Positions 48,001-55,822 of a DNA stretch of 64,000 nt are shown here, one piece after another. How positions within the stretch are numbered: position 1 is the first letter of the stretch; each line of letters opens with the position of its first letter. The position numbers and the translations under genes were made by a program. The DNA is taken from the NCBI GenBank assembly GCA_022984795.1, contig JALIHJ010000025.1, forward strand, positions 62,001 to 126,000. Reading direction: 5' to 3'. The DNA is from Fabrea salina (lineage: Eukaryota; Ciliophora; Heterotrichea; Heterotrichida; Fabreidae). Under the pieces are notes generated by a model. The model was not told the origin of the DNA, did no database searches, and was given only the letters and a program-made list of their open reading frames with translations.

Positions 48001-50096
48001 TTAGGTCCCATGTAAGGCTGGATGTCCTTTTTGTTTATAACTATATTGAGGGACTCCTTAACAGGTGAAAAAGACAACTCAGGAAGGAGACTTAACAAGT
48101 TCTGCGAAAAGTCGTATTCCATAGGCTCTTCGAGTTCTGAAGGAAGTGGCAGATCTAAGTCAGGTATGTTCTTTGCTGAGCTTTTTGGCTTCTTTGTAGG
48201 AACAGACACTTCTGCCTTTTTTCTTTTGTGTGGAAAAAGCTTGGTTTGAAGGAGTTCTTGTCCTTCTTGAAGAAGCTTTTCAGCAGTTTGGTACCCGTTT
48301 GTGTTGGCTTTGAAGAAGCACATAGCGTTGTCGCATATAAGTTCGAAGTGGTCCCAGAGCAGGTCTTTGTTTTTGGAGTAAACTCCTTCTTGTGCGTTTT
48401 CAAGCATTTTTTCAAAGTACATTTGGTTCTTGATTACTTTGTTGTAGTAAGGGTCGTCTACTTTCTTCAGAAAAAAGTTGTTTTTTTCTAGTTCCATTAG
48501 CTGCATCACTACCTCAGACATTTCTTTGTTTTGGTTGGCTTCTCTGCACACAGGGCAATAGTACTTCATGTTTTGGTTGTTAATTAGCATGCCCCACATT
48601 TCAGTGTTTATTCCTGTGTCGCAGTTTATGTGCACCCACCTCCGGCACTTGTCACACTCTATCATGGCAGGGTCATCTTTTCTGCTGAGTCGTTGTTCGG
48701 TTCTGCTTTGTCTTCCTTTTTTTGAGAACCAAAACCTAAAACACACTGGACAGTACTCTCCTTTTTTCCATTTCATGTCACAGCTTGTGCACTTAGTAAT
48801 TGTTTCGTTCCACTTAACGTTGCCTTCAGTTGCTTTAATTCCACAGTGCTCGCATACTGCACAGAGTTCACAAATCCACCTTTTAGTTGGAGAAGGCGCT
48901 ACACTTAAGTCCAAGCACCTTTCGTGAAAGTTGTTGTTGCAAACGCTGCACTTAACCATTTTCCCTTGAATGCCAAGGCAGTTTTCGCACCTAGGACAGT
49001 CAGGACACCGCCAAACTCCCCTTAAGCCAACTAAGGAAGTGACGCCTTCTAAGCACTGTGTGTGGTAGCACACACCACAACTGTCACACTGTCTGAACTC
49101 CAGTATGTCCAAAATGTATCCACAGCACTTGCACCTGTTTTCTTTGCGAAAGATTTTGTCTTCAGTAGGAGTAGAAGGAAAAGGAAGTTTGTAGTTAAGA
49201 AAGAAGTTTTTGTACTGCTTCCGTAAGTCAGACCCTGGAGTCAAGTTCAGCAAAAGCGACACTGGAACTGGTGGTTCTGTGAGTTGACAAACTAAGGTTT
49301 GGGGTTCGTAGTTTATCCACTTGAATTGCTTTTGGTTGTAAATAAAAAGCTTTTCCGTTACAGGGTGCTTTCTGAGCAAAACAACTTTTTGTTTGTAGTT
49401 TTTGATTGTGACAAACCAAAAGTAGTACTTTTCAATTTCTAAGTCAGGGATTTGGAAGTCGCGATTCGCGTTTAGCCAGGTTTGGTACGCAAGTTTGAGC
49501 TGTAAAGCTTGTGAATTAGCTCCGTAGTACTCAGTTAAGTCTCCTAAGTACACTGACTCAATTTCTCCTTCGTCCAAACCTTTGACAAGGATCTGCTGAT
49601 CACTCTGAGGACCTGGAATGTACCACAGAATCTCTACAGGTTTGCCCTGATACTCCATGAGTCTCCCGCCTAAAAAAGCCTCAACTTCTCTCAAGTCAAC
49701 CCAGTTAGGCCCAATCTTGTACTTAGAGGGAACTAGGTCTTCTCCGGAGACTGCTTCAAAATCTTCTATCAAATCAACTTTCCAGGTATCTTCTAGCTTC
49801 ACCCACACTCGTCGGGAAGCTGCTTGTGACCCGTAAACACAGCCTTCTAAGTAGTTAAGTTTGACTTTCTCTTCAGGGGGACTTGGAGGGACCACTGCTT
49901 CTGGTTTGCGCTTTTTGACAGGATGCGGCGATTTTTTAGGAGGTCTTTTTTGGGGTTTTGGAGGAGTTGGAGGGGGTTCAGTTGCTGTGCGTGTGGCATG
50001 GCGTGTGAGTTTTTTACCTGCTTGGAGTAACTTGTAGTACTCTAGAGTTGACAAGTTTCCTAGCTCTGGAAACTCTATTTGCCGACCTCTTGACAT
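45036..50096 (-). CDS. Trithorax/MLL-type histone H3K4 methyltransferase
   Basis: 1686 residues. The order is: basic proline-rich N-terminus; PHD cluster 1 (about 322-520; CKCCGY..., CENCLG, CEHCG, ECDKCRRWVH); a bromodomain-like helical stretch (about 545-620); PHD cluster 2 (about 715-830 and beyond); an extended PHD (about 1210-1325; CSLCKHSGESK, then WVHVNCAYWSSEV); an F/Y-rich-like region; SET and post-SET (about 1545-1686; HGLGLYTSVDIPSGN, then RFINHSCQANCE, then YDYNFE and CFCGS.DCQG). The catalytic NHS and tyrosine are present, so H3K4 methylation is likely. Confidence 0.92.
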   Translation of the reverse strand: MSRGRQIEFPELGNLSTLEYYKLLQAGKKLTRHATRTATEPPPTPPKPQKRPPKKSPHPVKKRKPEAVVPPSPPEEKVKLNYLEGCVYGSQAASRRVWVKLEDTWKVDLIEDFEAVSGEDLVPSKYKIGPNWVDLREVEAFLGGRLMEYQGKPVEILWYIPGPQSDQQILVKGLDEGEIESVYLGDLTEYYGANSQALQLKLAYQTWLNANRDFQIPDLEIEKYYFWFVTIKNYKQKVVLLRKHPVTEKLFIYNQKQFKWINYEPQTLVCQLTEPPVPVSLLLNLTPGSDLRKQYKNFFLNYKLPFPSTPTEDKIFRKENRCKCCGYILDILEFRQCDSCGVCYHTQCLEGVTSLVGLRGVWRCPDCPRCENCLGIQGKMVKCSVCNNNFHERCLDLSVAPSPTKRWICELCAVCEHCGIKATEGNVKWNETITKCTSCDMKWKKGEYCPVCFRFWFSKKGRQSRTEQRLSRKDDPAMIECDKCRRWVHINCDTGINTEMWGMLINNQNMKYYCPVCREANQNKEMSEVVMQLMELEKNNFFLKKVDDPYYNKVIKNQMYFEKMLENAQEGVYSKNKDLLWDHFELICDNAMCFFKANTNGYQTAEKLLQEGQELLQTKLFPHKRKKAEVSVPTKKPKSSAKNIPDLDLPLPSELEEPMEYDFSQNLLSLLPELSFSPVKESLNIVINKKDIQPYMGPKVTLSFYPTPLAIFYTDCELCLEEQCFVCGSFIQEPYFKACLTCGRAFHSFCVDANSKHWHCKDCRVCEVCKNIKDAFSMIDCSKCSRGYHVNCLWPSFTGQFHLSNWVCDKCFECKRCGASNYHELGFEPTKENFYTDFELCYKCAWVLENKKYCPECEKDWCSPYNQVEEPQEMHFCRPCEFYFHKECFEDWKGCCSKCTLNSMNYAQAEKLTLEKIQYLMSLISQSSVYKQLTKDCIERRFGIDEELAKELAEAFLADNSEFLANSPEIRELFQGRGVEIVKTKTSRKPFYRTTSLPMVEGLRRSEVPSVTYPIVKLHRFNSTLKVYDVEWDTSCLMNSLNIIYNPTDQIEVVEEFVTPISSTGMFVHEEKVWDFTEINLNMSLPRDSDQMLYERCYWLGSESDFVPPLKESEPEETRPEPLKPVDTPQDVLTQELSSEQLAELYVKQELPAAIAFADKFETWLQENIVKLTLHFLNRPEAQTPEPSCLNNHNNVLYRFEPKEERLLSLSCSLCKHSGESKLPGRLLPVEDGIWVHVNCAYWSSEVTEDELGGLQNFVVALTKSKKTKCKDCGELGATICCSAKKCHNSYHFPCALLGNARLLKPKSLICNNCSVPKSLSNSDPVSTEDLVANNHRKLFVSKGKKFSRKPMFVRDCYNRIGSAIFLEIPEEGIHERFRSIRRCWMWGKRVMVKCEKENGTFTTSLINHPQDPGQELMRSQNLEELWPMLKQGESFVMKSASDFFGYPMLSNFLPPIPQVRNYKPPKEPKPKSIFDILKKLEPSPFGASSIAPYRKHTESKPKKAMPVTSQKSVNYQESFVQEIKDENSLVSDFRKYKKNKNKLAHLEVLPSGIHGLGLYTSVDIPSGNIVVEYIGEIIRNKVADLREKEYEEKGIGDGSCYMFRMDSEKVVDATVKGGKARFINHSCQANCEATVCEIDGEKHILLFAKRLIHKGEEITYDYNFEVEQEKIECFCGSIDCQGKLN

Positions 50097-50190
50097 TTTA
50101 ATAAATGGGTCTTTAGCTGGTCTTTATTCGTTTCGTTATTACTTAACTTAGACGTCTACTGTAAGTAAAGTGGGTACCTTAATAATTTAA

Positions 50191-50808
50191 ATGGAAGACT
50201 TAAGCCTAATTTTTGGAAGTGCTTTCTGGCATGAGAAGTTGATGCCAGCAATAGAAGCTATTAAAACTACACTAGACAAATACCCAAAAGGTTCGGTTGC
50301 TTTGAGTTTCAACGGTGGAAAAGACTGCACTACTCTGTTAGACCTTTGCGAGCTGTGCTGCAAAGAAGACTTGTTTATAGTGGTTTTCAAAGAAGCAGAC
50401 TCCTTTCCAGAACTTGAGTCTTTCATTAACTCAAGACTTGCTCAAACTCCCTTCAAAGTGATTTGGATGGAAGAAAGCATCAAGTCGGGAATGGAAACTT
50501 TGGTGCGCAGAGGACTCCAGGCAGTAATCATGGGTCAGAGAAAAGGCGACCCATACTGTCCAAGCTCGGTTTGCTCGCCTTCTACTGCTGGATGGCCCGA
50601 ATTCATGAGAATCAACCCTATCTTGGAGTGGTCCTACTCCGATGTGTGGCACTTTTTGATCAGTAACAAAAGCGAATACTGCTGTTTGTACGACTGCGGA
50701 TATACTTCTTTAGGGCCTAAATCCCACACAAGCCCTAATCCCTTCTTGAATGGAAGGCCTGCTTGGATGCTTGAAAAACAGGACTCCGAAAGGATTGGAA
50801 GGGATTGA
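50191..50808 (+). CDS. FLAD1: FAD synthase (PAPS-reductase-like domain)
   Basis: 205 residues. Motifs: SFNGGKDCT nucleotide loop (about 39-47), MGQRKGDPYCP, RINPILEWSYSDVWHFL, and CLYDCGYTSLG. These fit the FMN adenylyltransferase domain of yeast Fad1 and human FLAD1, which makes FAD from FMN and ATP. No molybdopterin-binding domain, so it is the short yeast-like form. It ends in TGA, which shows TGA is a stop here. A 94-base gap precedes it with nothing recognisable. Confidence 0.9.
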   Translation: MEDLSLIFGSAFWHEKLMPAIEAIKTTLDKYPKGSVALSFNGGKDCTTLLDLCELCCKEDLFIVVFKEADSFPELESFINSRLAQTPFKVIWMEESIKSGMETLVRRGLQAVIMGQRKGDPYCPSSVCSPSTAGWPEFMRINPILEWSYSDVWHFLISNKSEYCCLYDCGYTSLGPKSHTSPNPFLNGRPAWMLEKQDSERIGRD

Positions 50809-50851
50809 ATTCTTTTCCCCCTAAAACATTTCATTTTAAGTAAATGAACAC

Positions 50852-52525
50852 TTAACTTTTACCGATATGTTCTGTGGACATTGAGCATTCGTGCCCGCAT
50901 CCAGAAGGGCACTTGGTGTTGTCTTGGAACCACTTTTTAAGGTGCAGAAGGTGACCTCCATGACTGCACCCTTGGCACCAGGAGTATAGTCCTCTTACTT
51001 GCTTGTTGCACACTGCACATAAAGAAATGTTTTTGCACTTCTCACAAAAGCTTTCTTCGCAGTCTTTTCCACAAGGACACTTACAGAAGATTTCTACGTT
51101 CGACTGGGGGATCTCAAGTTTAGTGGCTTCTTTGTGGATTTGGAGTTGTCTGAGAAGTTCTGAGTATTCTTGGATAGGACCTTCTGTTTTGAAGGCTGAA
51201 GAAATGCAAGCAGCAGTTTGTACATCGCCTAGTTCGGAGTAGTACTCTACAGTTTCTTTAAGTGACTCCTGAATTATACTGGATAGCCACAAGTTTGCAG
51301 GTTCCCGGATACTTGCTAGTTTGCTCAGTGCTTTCCAAAGCTCCTTTTTGTTTTTAGAAACTTGAGAGTTGCTTTGGCAGAGTTGCTGAGTGTCTTTGGA
51401 TTTAAATTGGTAGTTTTTAGCTAAGTTTTGAATCTGCAACTTATGCTGGCCTAAGGAGTGAATTTGTGTAGAAGCATGGTGCTTGGCTCCTGAGTTTATT
51501 GCTGAAATAAACTCTTGCGGGTTCCTTGACGAAAGACTGTCGAAATGGACTGCAACTTGGTTAAGAGGACTTACAGCTATTGCTTGGTTTGGCACAAACT
51601 TATACGGTCTGTAAGCGTTTTGAGGAGAGTGCTTGATAACATTCCCGTCGCCTCCACATGTCACAATGCTTTCACCCACTAGTATAAAGTCAGTTATAGG
51701 ATGGGCATGGCCCTTAAATACATAGTGCGGTAGCCAGGGTTCCTCTAAGTGCCAGGTGTACAAGTTATTGTCATGAGTATGGGATGCAGAGGCAATTTGG
51801 TTAGGGGACTGAGGAACCCACTTGATTCTACTTACAGGTTCAGGAGCCTGAACTTTACTAATCATCTCGTAAGTTTCAGTGTCCCACACTTTAATGTTTT
51901 TGTCGCTGCCTCCTGAAGCCAGTACGTTGTGCTTTTCAGGGTGCCAGTCAATGCTTAAAGCATTTCTTTTGTGAGCTGTTATCCTGGCAAAGCAGTTGTT
52001 AGCTTTTCTCCTGTCCCACAGCTGGACACACCCTGAATCGTAACTAGCTGCAAAAATATCGTTCATAAAGGGCGAAAAAGCTACGTCCCGGGCGCCTTCG
52101 CTGTTGCCTCGCATACTAAAAAGAGCTGACCCGGGAACTCTGCGGTCCCACAGCCGTAGTATTCCGTCTTGGCCTGCTGACAAAAACAAGTCAGGCTCAG
52201 TCCAGTGCCATTTTACTCTGTTGACTACTTTGGTGTGGCCTTTAAAAACTTGCTCGAGTTTGTTAGCACCAACTCGGTTAAGGTTCCACAAAACCACAAA
52301 GGAGTTTTTGGCAGCCGATAAAATCCAGTCTTGCTCGGTAAGGTGCCAAGCTAAGTCTTGGGTTGAGTAGTTTAGGTTGGGTTTTCCGACTCGCAGACTC
52401 CTTTTTTCTTCTAAATGGTTAACATTGATGATTTTAAGTATTTCACGGCCCCCACAGATCACACTGCTTTTGTCAGGAGAAGAGGACATTGAGTTTATTG
52501 AGTACTTTAAAGGCAGCACTTCCAT
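50852..52525 (-). CDS. WDR24: WDR24-like GATOR2 subunit
   Basis: 557 residues. WD40 repeats fill about 10-310 (QDGILRLWDRRVP, GCVQLWDRRKANNC, GSDKNIKVWDTETYEM). The C-terminus has a cysteine-rich RING-like zinc domain: CAVCNKQVRGLYSWCQGCSH, then GGHLLHLKKWF and CPSGCGHEC, which is diagnostic for WDR24/Sea2. WDR24 belongs to GATOR2, which relays amino-acid signals to TORC1 at the lysosome. The C2 gene's stop codon touches this gene's start with no gap. Confidence 0.88.
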   Translation of the reverse strand: MEVLPLKYSINSMSSSPDKSSVICGGREILKIINVNHLEEKRSLRVGKPNLNYSTQDLAWHLTEQDWILSAAKNSFVVLWNLNRVGANKLEQVFKGHTKVVNRVKWHWTEPDLFLSAGQDGILRLWDRRVPGSALFSMRGNSEGARDVAFSPFMNDIFAASYDSGCVQLWDRRKANNCFARITAHKRNALSIDWHPEKHNVLASGGSDKNIKVWDTETYEMISKVQAPEPVSRIKWVPQSPNQIASASHTHDNNLYTWHLEEPWLPHYVFKGHAHPITDFILVGESIVTCGGDGNVIKHSPQNAYRPYKFVPNQAIAVSPLNQVAVHFDSLSSRNPQEFISAINSGAKHHASTQIHSLGQHKLQIQNLAKNYQFKSKDTQQLCQSNSQVSKNKKELWKALSKLASIREPANLWLSSIIQESLKETVEYYSELGDVQTAACISSAFKTEGPIQEYSELLRQLQIHKEATKLEIPQSNVEIFCKCPCGKDCEESFCEKCKNISLCAVCNKQVRGLYSWCQGCSHGGHLLHLKKWFQDNTKCPSGCGHECSMSTEHIGKS

Positions 52526-53053
52526 TTAAGGTTTATTACTTAAAAATGTTGTGTTAGGGGTGCTATAAGCACTGTATGGGTAAAAGGACCCTAGAGGAAC
52601 AGCGCCTGTGCCAGGCGGCAAAGGATTTTTGGTTCGAGGTTTTAGAGGCTTTTTGGGTTTTTGGAGTTGTTTTGTGTGGTTTTTGTCAGGTTTCCACTGA
52701 ATGTCTAGTTCTAAGTGCCCTACTTGTTTATCTTTGTGAAACAAAAACACCCTTTGGGACAACCCAGAAACTAAGTTGTCTAAGTTAATCTTAGCTGAGG
52801 CTATTAACTTATCTGACAGTATAGTTTGGTGGTTCCAAATGTCTATGTACATTTCCCTTTGGTAGGAATGCTTCCTCAGTACTAGTGTTTCATTCCATTG
52901 AGGAGTTTTACCTCCGCGGCTGTGGTAGGAAGTTCTCATTACTTGGGAGCCTAACTTTACAATTGCGTAGGGACTCATCTTCCCTACTGTCTTTTTATTT
53001 CTGAAGAGTTTTGCTTCTACTGGCTTCACAAGTAAGTTTCCCGATTTGTCCAT
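52526..53053 (-). CDS. C2-domain protein
   Basis: 175 residues. A C2 domain fills about 5-120 (EAKLFRNKKTVGKMSPYAIVKLG, in two blocks, then GKTPQWNETLVL and MYIDIWNH.TILSDKLI), with a short basic/proline tail. C2 domains bind phospholipids or proteins, often with calcium. Not all calcium aspartates are evident. TAA at 52526-52528 abuts the next same-strand ATG. Confidence 0.8.
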   Translation of the reverse strand: MDKSGNLLVKPVEAKLFRNKKTVGKMSPYAIVKLGSQVMRTSYHSRGGKTPQWNETLVLRKHSYQREMYIDIWNHQTILSDKLIASAKINLDNLVSGLSQRVFLFHKDKQVGHLELDIQWKPDKNHTKQLQKPKKPLKPRTKNPLPPGTGAVPLGSFYPYSAYSTPNTTFLSNKP

Positions 53054-53066
53054 AATGTTTCTATAA

Positions 53067-54434
53067 ATGACAACTGAATGGCAAAGAGTCCAACCTATCT
53101 TTATTGACCACTCTCAGGAATTGGACTCCATCTACAACTCTTCTACGAAGAACACCCACTCCAGAACCCCAAGTGAGTTGTTTCTCAGTTTTATTCCTTT
53201 TGAAACTTTAGCATGTATTGCAGAAGCCACTAATTGCAACTACTTCAAGACCACTCAGAACAAAACAGTTTCCAAAAGAAACAAGCACTACAAACCACTT
53301 TCAGAGAGTGACATTAGAAGATACATGGGAGTGACTATTTTCATGGGGATAAACAGGCTGCCTTCTTACAAAATGCATTGGAGTTCTCAAATGACCACTA
53401 GTCCCTGCATTACAAGTGCTATGACCTACAACGAGTTTGTTAGAATTGGAACTTGGCTTAAGTTGTCGCACAAATCCTTTCCTAAAGACATGCAGAAAAT
53501 TGAAATACTAGCTGAGTCTTTGCAGAAAACTATCAAAGATCTTGCTCCAGGTACTAGTTACTACTGTATTGACGAATCAGTTATTGCTTTTAAAGGAAGG
53601 CACAAACTTAAACAGTACCTTCCTATGAAGCCTAACAAATGGGGATTCAAGGTGTTTTTGCTCTGTAACTCACTGTCAGGTTACGTCCACAAATTTTCAA
53701 TATTCACAGGCGGAGAAAAGTTCAAGCCCTTCAGAATCACCAAAGAACTAACTAAGGACTTAGAAGGAGTTCACTTAGCTACTGACAACTGGTACTCCTC
53801 TGTAAAGCTTTTAGAAGAGTTAAAAGCACAGGGTATTTTGTGCACCTGCACTATAAAAAAGTCCGCAAGGGAGTTTCCTCCTGACTACTCTTCTGTGTGC
53901 AAAACTCTGAAGCACAAAGAGTTCTGTTTTTGGCAAAAAAAAGGACTTTTGCTAGTGGCCTATAAAGACAAAGCACTAGTGAACTGCATTACTACACACA
54001 GCAATTCACCCACTATAGTCAATAAAAACGGAACCTCCAAACCAGAGTGCATAGTTATTTACAACCAAGTAATGAAAGGAGTGGATCAGTTCGATCAAAA
54101 CATGAGTTACTACTTGTACTCACACAGGTTTTCTAAGTGGTGGAAAAACTGCATGATATACTTGATAGAAATAGCAATATACAACTCTTATGTTCTTTAC
54201 AAGGGCTCCAACTCAGTTTCTTACCTTCAGTTTAGAATTGAACTTGCTTACCAACTTGCCAAGTCTACTTCTGTTAAAGAAACCATAGTTACTAAACACA
54301 AAATGGTTTTTTCAAGCAAAAAGAAAAAATGCCAACTTTGCAAAAAAAGAGCTAAAGACTCCTCAACCCAGTACACTTGCCAGGAGTGCCAAGTTGCTTT
54401 GCACAAAAAGTGCTTTGAAGACTACCATAGTTAA
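53067..54434 (+). CDS. PiggyBac-type transposase, probably domesticated (PiggyMac-like)
   Basis: 455 residues, single open frame. The DDE transposase core of piggyBac is seen: D169 (CIDESVIAFKGRH), D240 (ATDNWYSS), D340 (KGVDQFDQN), so all three catalytic aspartates are present. Residues 422-454 form a cysteine-rich finger (CQLC, CQEC, HKKC, H). Neighbours lie 13 and 0 bases away, so there is no room for terminal inverted repeats. In ciliates PiggyBac-derived proteins cut internal eliminated sequences during nuclear development; that role is inferred here. It is likely a host gene rather than a mobile element. Confidence 0.88.
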   Translation: MTTEWQRVQPIFIDHSQELDSIYNSSTKNTHSRTPSELFLSFIPFETLACIAEATNCNYFKTTQNKTVSKRNKHYKPLSESDIRRYMGVTIFMGINRLPSYKMHWSSQMTTSPCITSAMTYNEFVRIGTWLKLSHKSFPKDMQKIEILAESLQKTIKDLAPGTSYYCIDESVIAFKGRHKLKQYLPMKPNKWGFKVFLLCNSLSGYVHKFSIFTGGEKFKPFRITKELTKDLEGVHLATDNWYSSVKLLEELKAQGILCTCTIKKSAREFPPDYSSVCKTLKHKEFCFWQKKGLLLVAYKDKALVNCITTHSNSPTIVNKNGTSKPECIVIYNQVMKGVDQFDQNMSYYLYSHRFSKWWKNCMIYLIEIAIYNSYVLYKGSNSVSYLQFRIELAYQLAKSTSVKETIVTKHKMVFSSKKKKCQLCKKRAKDSSTQYTCQECQVALHKKCFEDYHS

Positions 54435-55811
54435 TTAAAATAGCTTCTTCATAGAACTCAAAACCAGTCTGACAACTGTAAAGTTCCACAAAGTTTTAGA
54501 CTTGTTTGTAAGAACTGAATCCAACCCTAGCGTATTAAGGTGGCTATTAGGAAGGGTGTTAGCTATTCGATCTAAACCTAAACCTCCTATTTTGGCGTCC
54601 CACAAATAAAGTTCAGTCAGCTTGGAGTCTGGAATGGTTCTTACAATAGCTTCAGCTCCGCCTTTTTGAATTGAGTTTTTTCTAAGTCTTAGCATGATGA
54701 GTTGAGAACTAGGAATAGCTTTAGCAATGGCTTGGGCTCCAGCATCTGCAATTTGGTTGTTTTCTAGCAAAAGGTAGGATATTTCTGAGTTACGCAGAGC
54801 ACCTGCCAAAGCAATTGCTCCTAAGTCCCCTATAGAGTTTTGTCCTAAGTCTAAGTAAATAAGTTTGGAGTTAGGAAGAAACTCAGCTACTCTTTGTGCA
54901 CCTTCTGAACCCAATGAGTTGTTGTACAAGTAAAGTGACCTCAGTTTGGAGTTAGGCAGTGCCTTTCCCAGAGCTTTTGCTCCTTTGGCACTTAAAGAGT
55001 TGCTTGACAAAATCAGCATAGTAAGTGAAGACCCAGGAAGAGCTTTTCCTAGTGCTTTTGCTCCTTTGTCACTTATTTCGTTGAGCCACAAGTTAAGTTT
55101 CGAAAGTTTGCACTTAGGCAGCGCTTGAGCAATGCTTTCTGCACCTTCGTCACCAATTCCGTTTGCTCCTAAATGAAGTTCAGTTAACTTTGAGTAAGGA
55201 AGAGCTAAAGAAAGCACCTTTGCTGAGTCCACTCCTAAAAAACTTCCTTGTGCAATTAAGAGACTCATAGGTTTACCTTCAGTGCCAATTTGGTTCAGGA
55301 AACTAGAGATCTGCTTGCTCTTTGAAACTGCTTTTCTGTAGTTGTTTTTAATTCCGTGAATCATAACTTTCAGTTTAAGTTTTTCAAGTAAGTCGAACTT
55401 GTCTGACCTAAATTTTACCACTCTGGCTGTTTTGTCGTAAACTTGGCCAGGCTTCAGCCCTTCGAACTTGTCCAGAAGGCAACTTAGTCTAGTTTCGCTT
55501 TCGCTTAAGCTCGTTCTGATTCTTTCGCACTCAATTTGCACTGAGTTTAGGTTTTCTAACTTGTCAGCACAGATTTCTTTTATGAAGTTAATGTATACTT
55601 GGGCTCTTTCTTGTATGTTTTCTTGGAGGTCTTTGGACTCCTTTTGGATCTTATTCAGGGCTCTTATAATTAAGTTGTGTGGGAGTTTTTCTAGTTTGTG
55701 GTCAAAGTGCTGGCTACTTTTTGCTAGGCATCCACAAATGTAAACCCCTGCGCAACTGCACTTGTACTCAACTCCTAAGCACCCTCCTTGCATACAGGAC
55801 TCTTCTGTCAT
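54435..55811 (-). CDS. Cys-rich, coiled-coil, RNI-type LRR protein
   Basis: 458 residues. The N-terminus has several cysteines with histidines (CMQGGCLGVEYKCSCAG, then CGC, then HFDHK), a possible zinc module. A coiled coil follows (about 55-150), then about eight 28-residue RNI/NOD-type leucine-rich repeats (for example GAKALGKALPNSKLRSLYLY). Such LRRs bind proteins; a signalling or assembly role is possible. The stop TTA directly follows the transposase TAA, with no gap. Confidence 0.75.
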   Translation of the reverse strand: MTEESCMQGGCLGVEYKCSCAGVYICGCLAKSSQHFDHKLEKLPHNLIIRALNKIQKESKDLQENIQERAQVYINFIKEICADKLENLNSVQIECERIRTSLSESETRLSCLLDKFEGLKPGQVYDKTARVVKFRSDKFDLLEKLKLKVMIHGIKNNYRKAVSKSKQISSFLNQIGTEGKPMSLLIAQGSFLGVDSAKVLSLALPYSKLTELHLGANGIGDEGAESIAQALPKCKLSKLNLWLNEISDKGAKALGKALPGSSLTMLILSSNSLSAKGAKALGKALPNSKLRSLYLYNNSLGSEGAQRVAEFLPNSKLIYLDLGQNSIGDLGAIALAGALRNSEISYLLLENNQIADAGAQAIAKAIPSSQLIMLRLRKNSIQKGGAEAIVRTIPDSKLTELYLWDAKIGGLGLDRIANTLPNSHLNTLGLDSVLTNKSKTLWNFTVVRLVLSSMKKLF

Positions 55812-55822
55812 ATTTTATTAAA

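Noticed and set aside
50097-50190. An extra 5' exon for FAD synthase or a hidden small gene
   Set aside because: No 15-base GTA...TAG intron and no frame of useful length is present.
53067-54434. An intact mobile piggyBac element
   Set aside because: There is no room for terminal inverted repeats and the gene is locked between two host genes.
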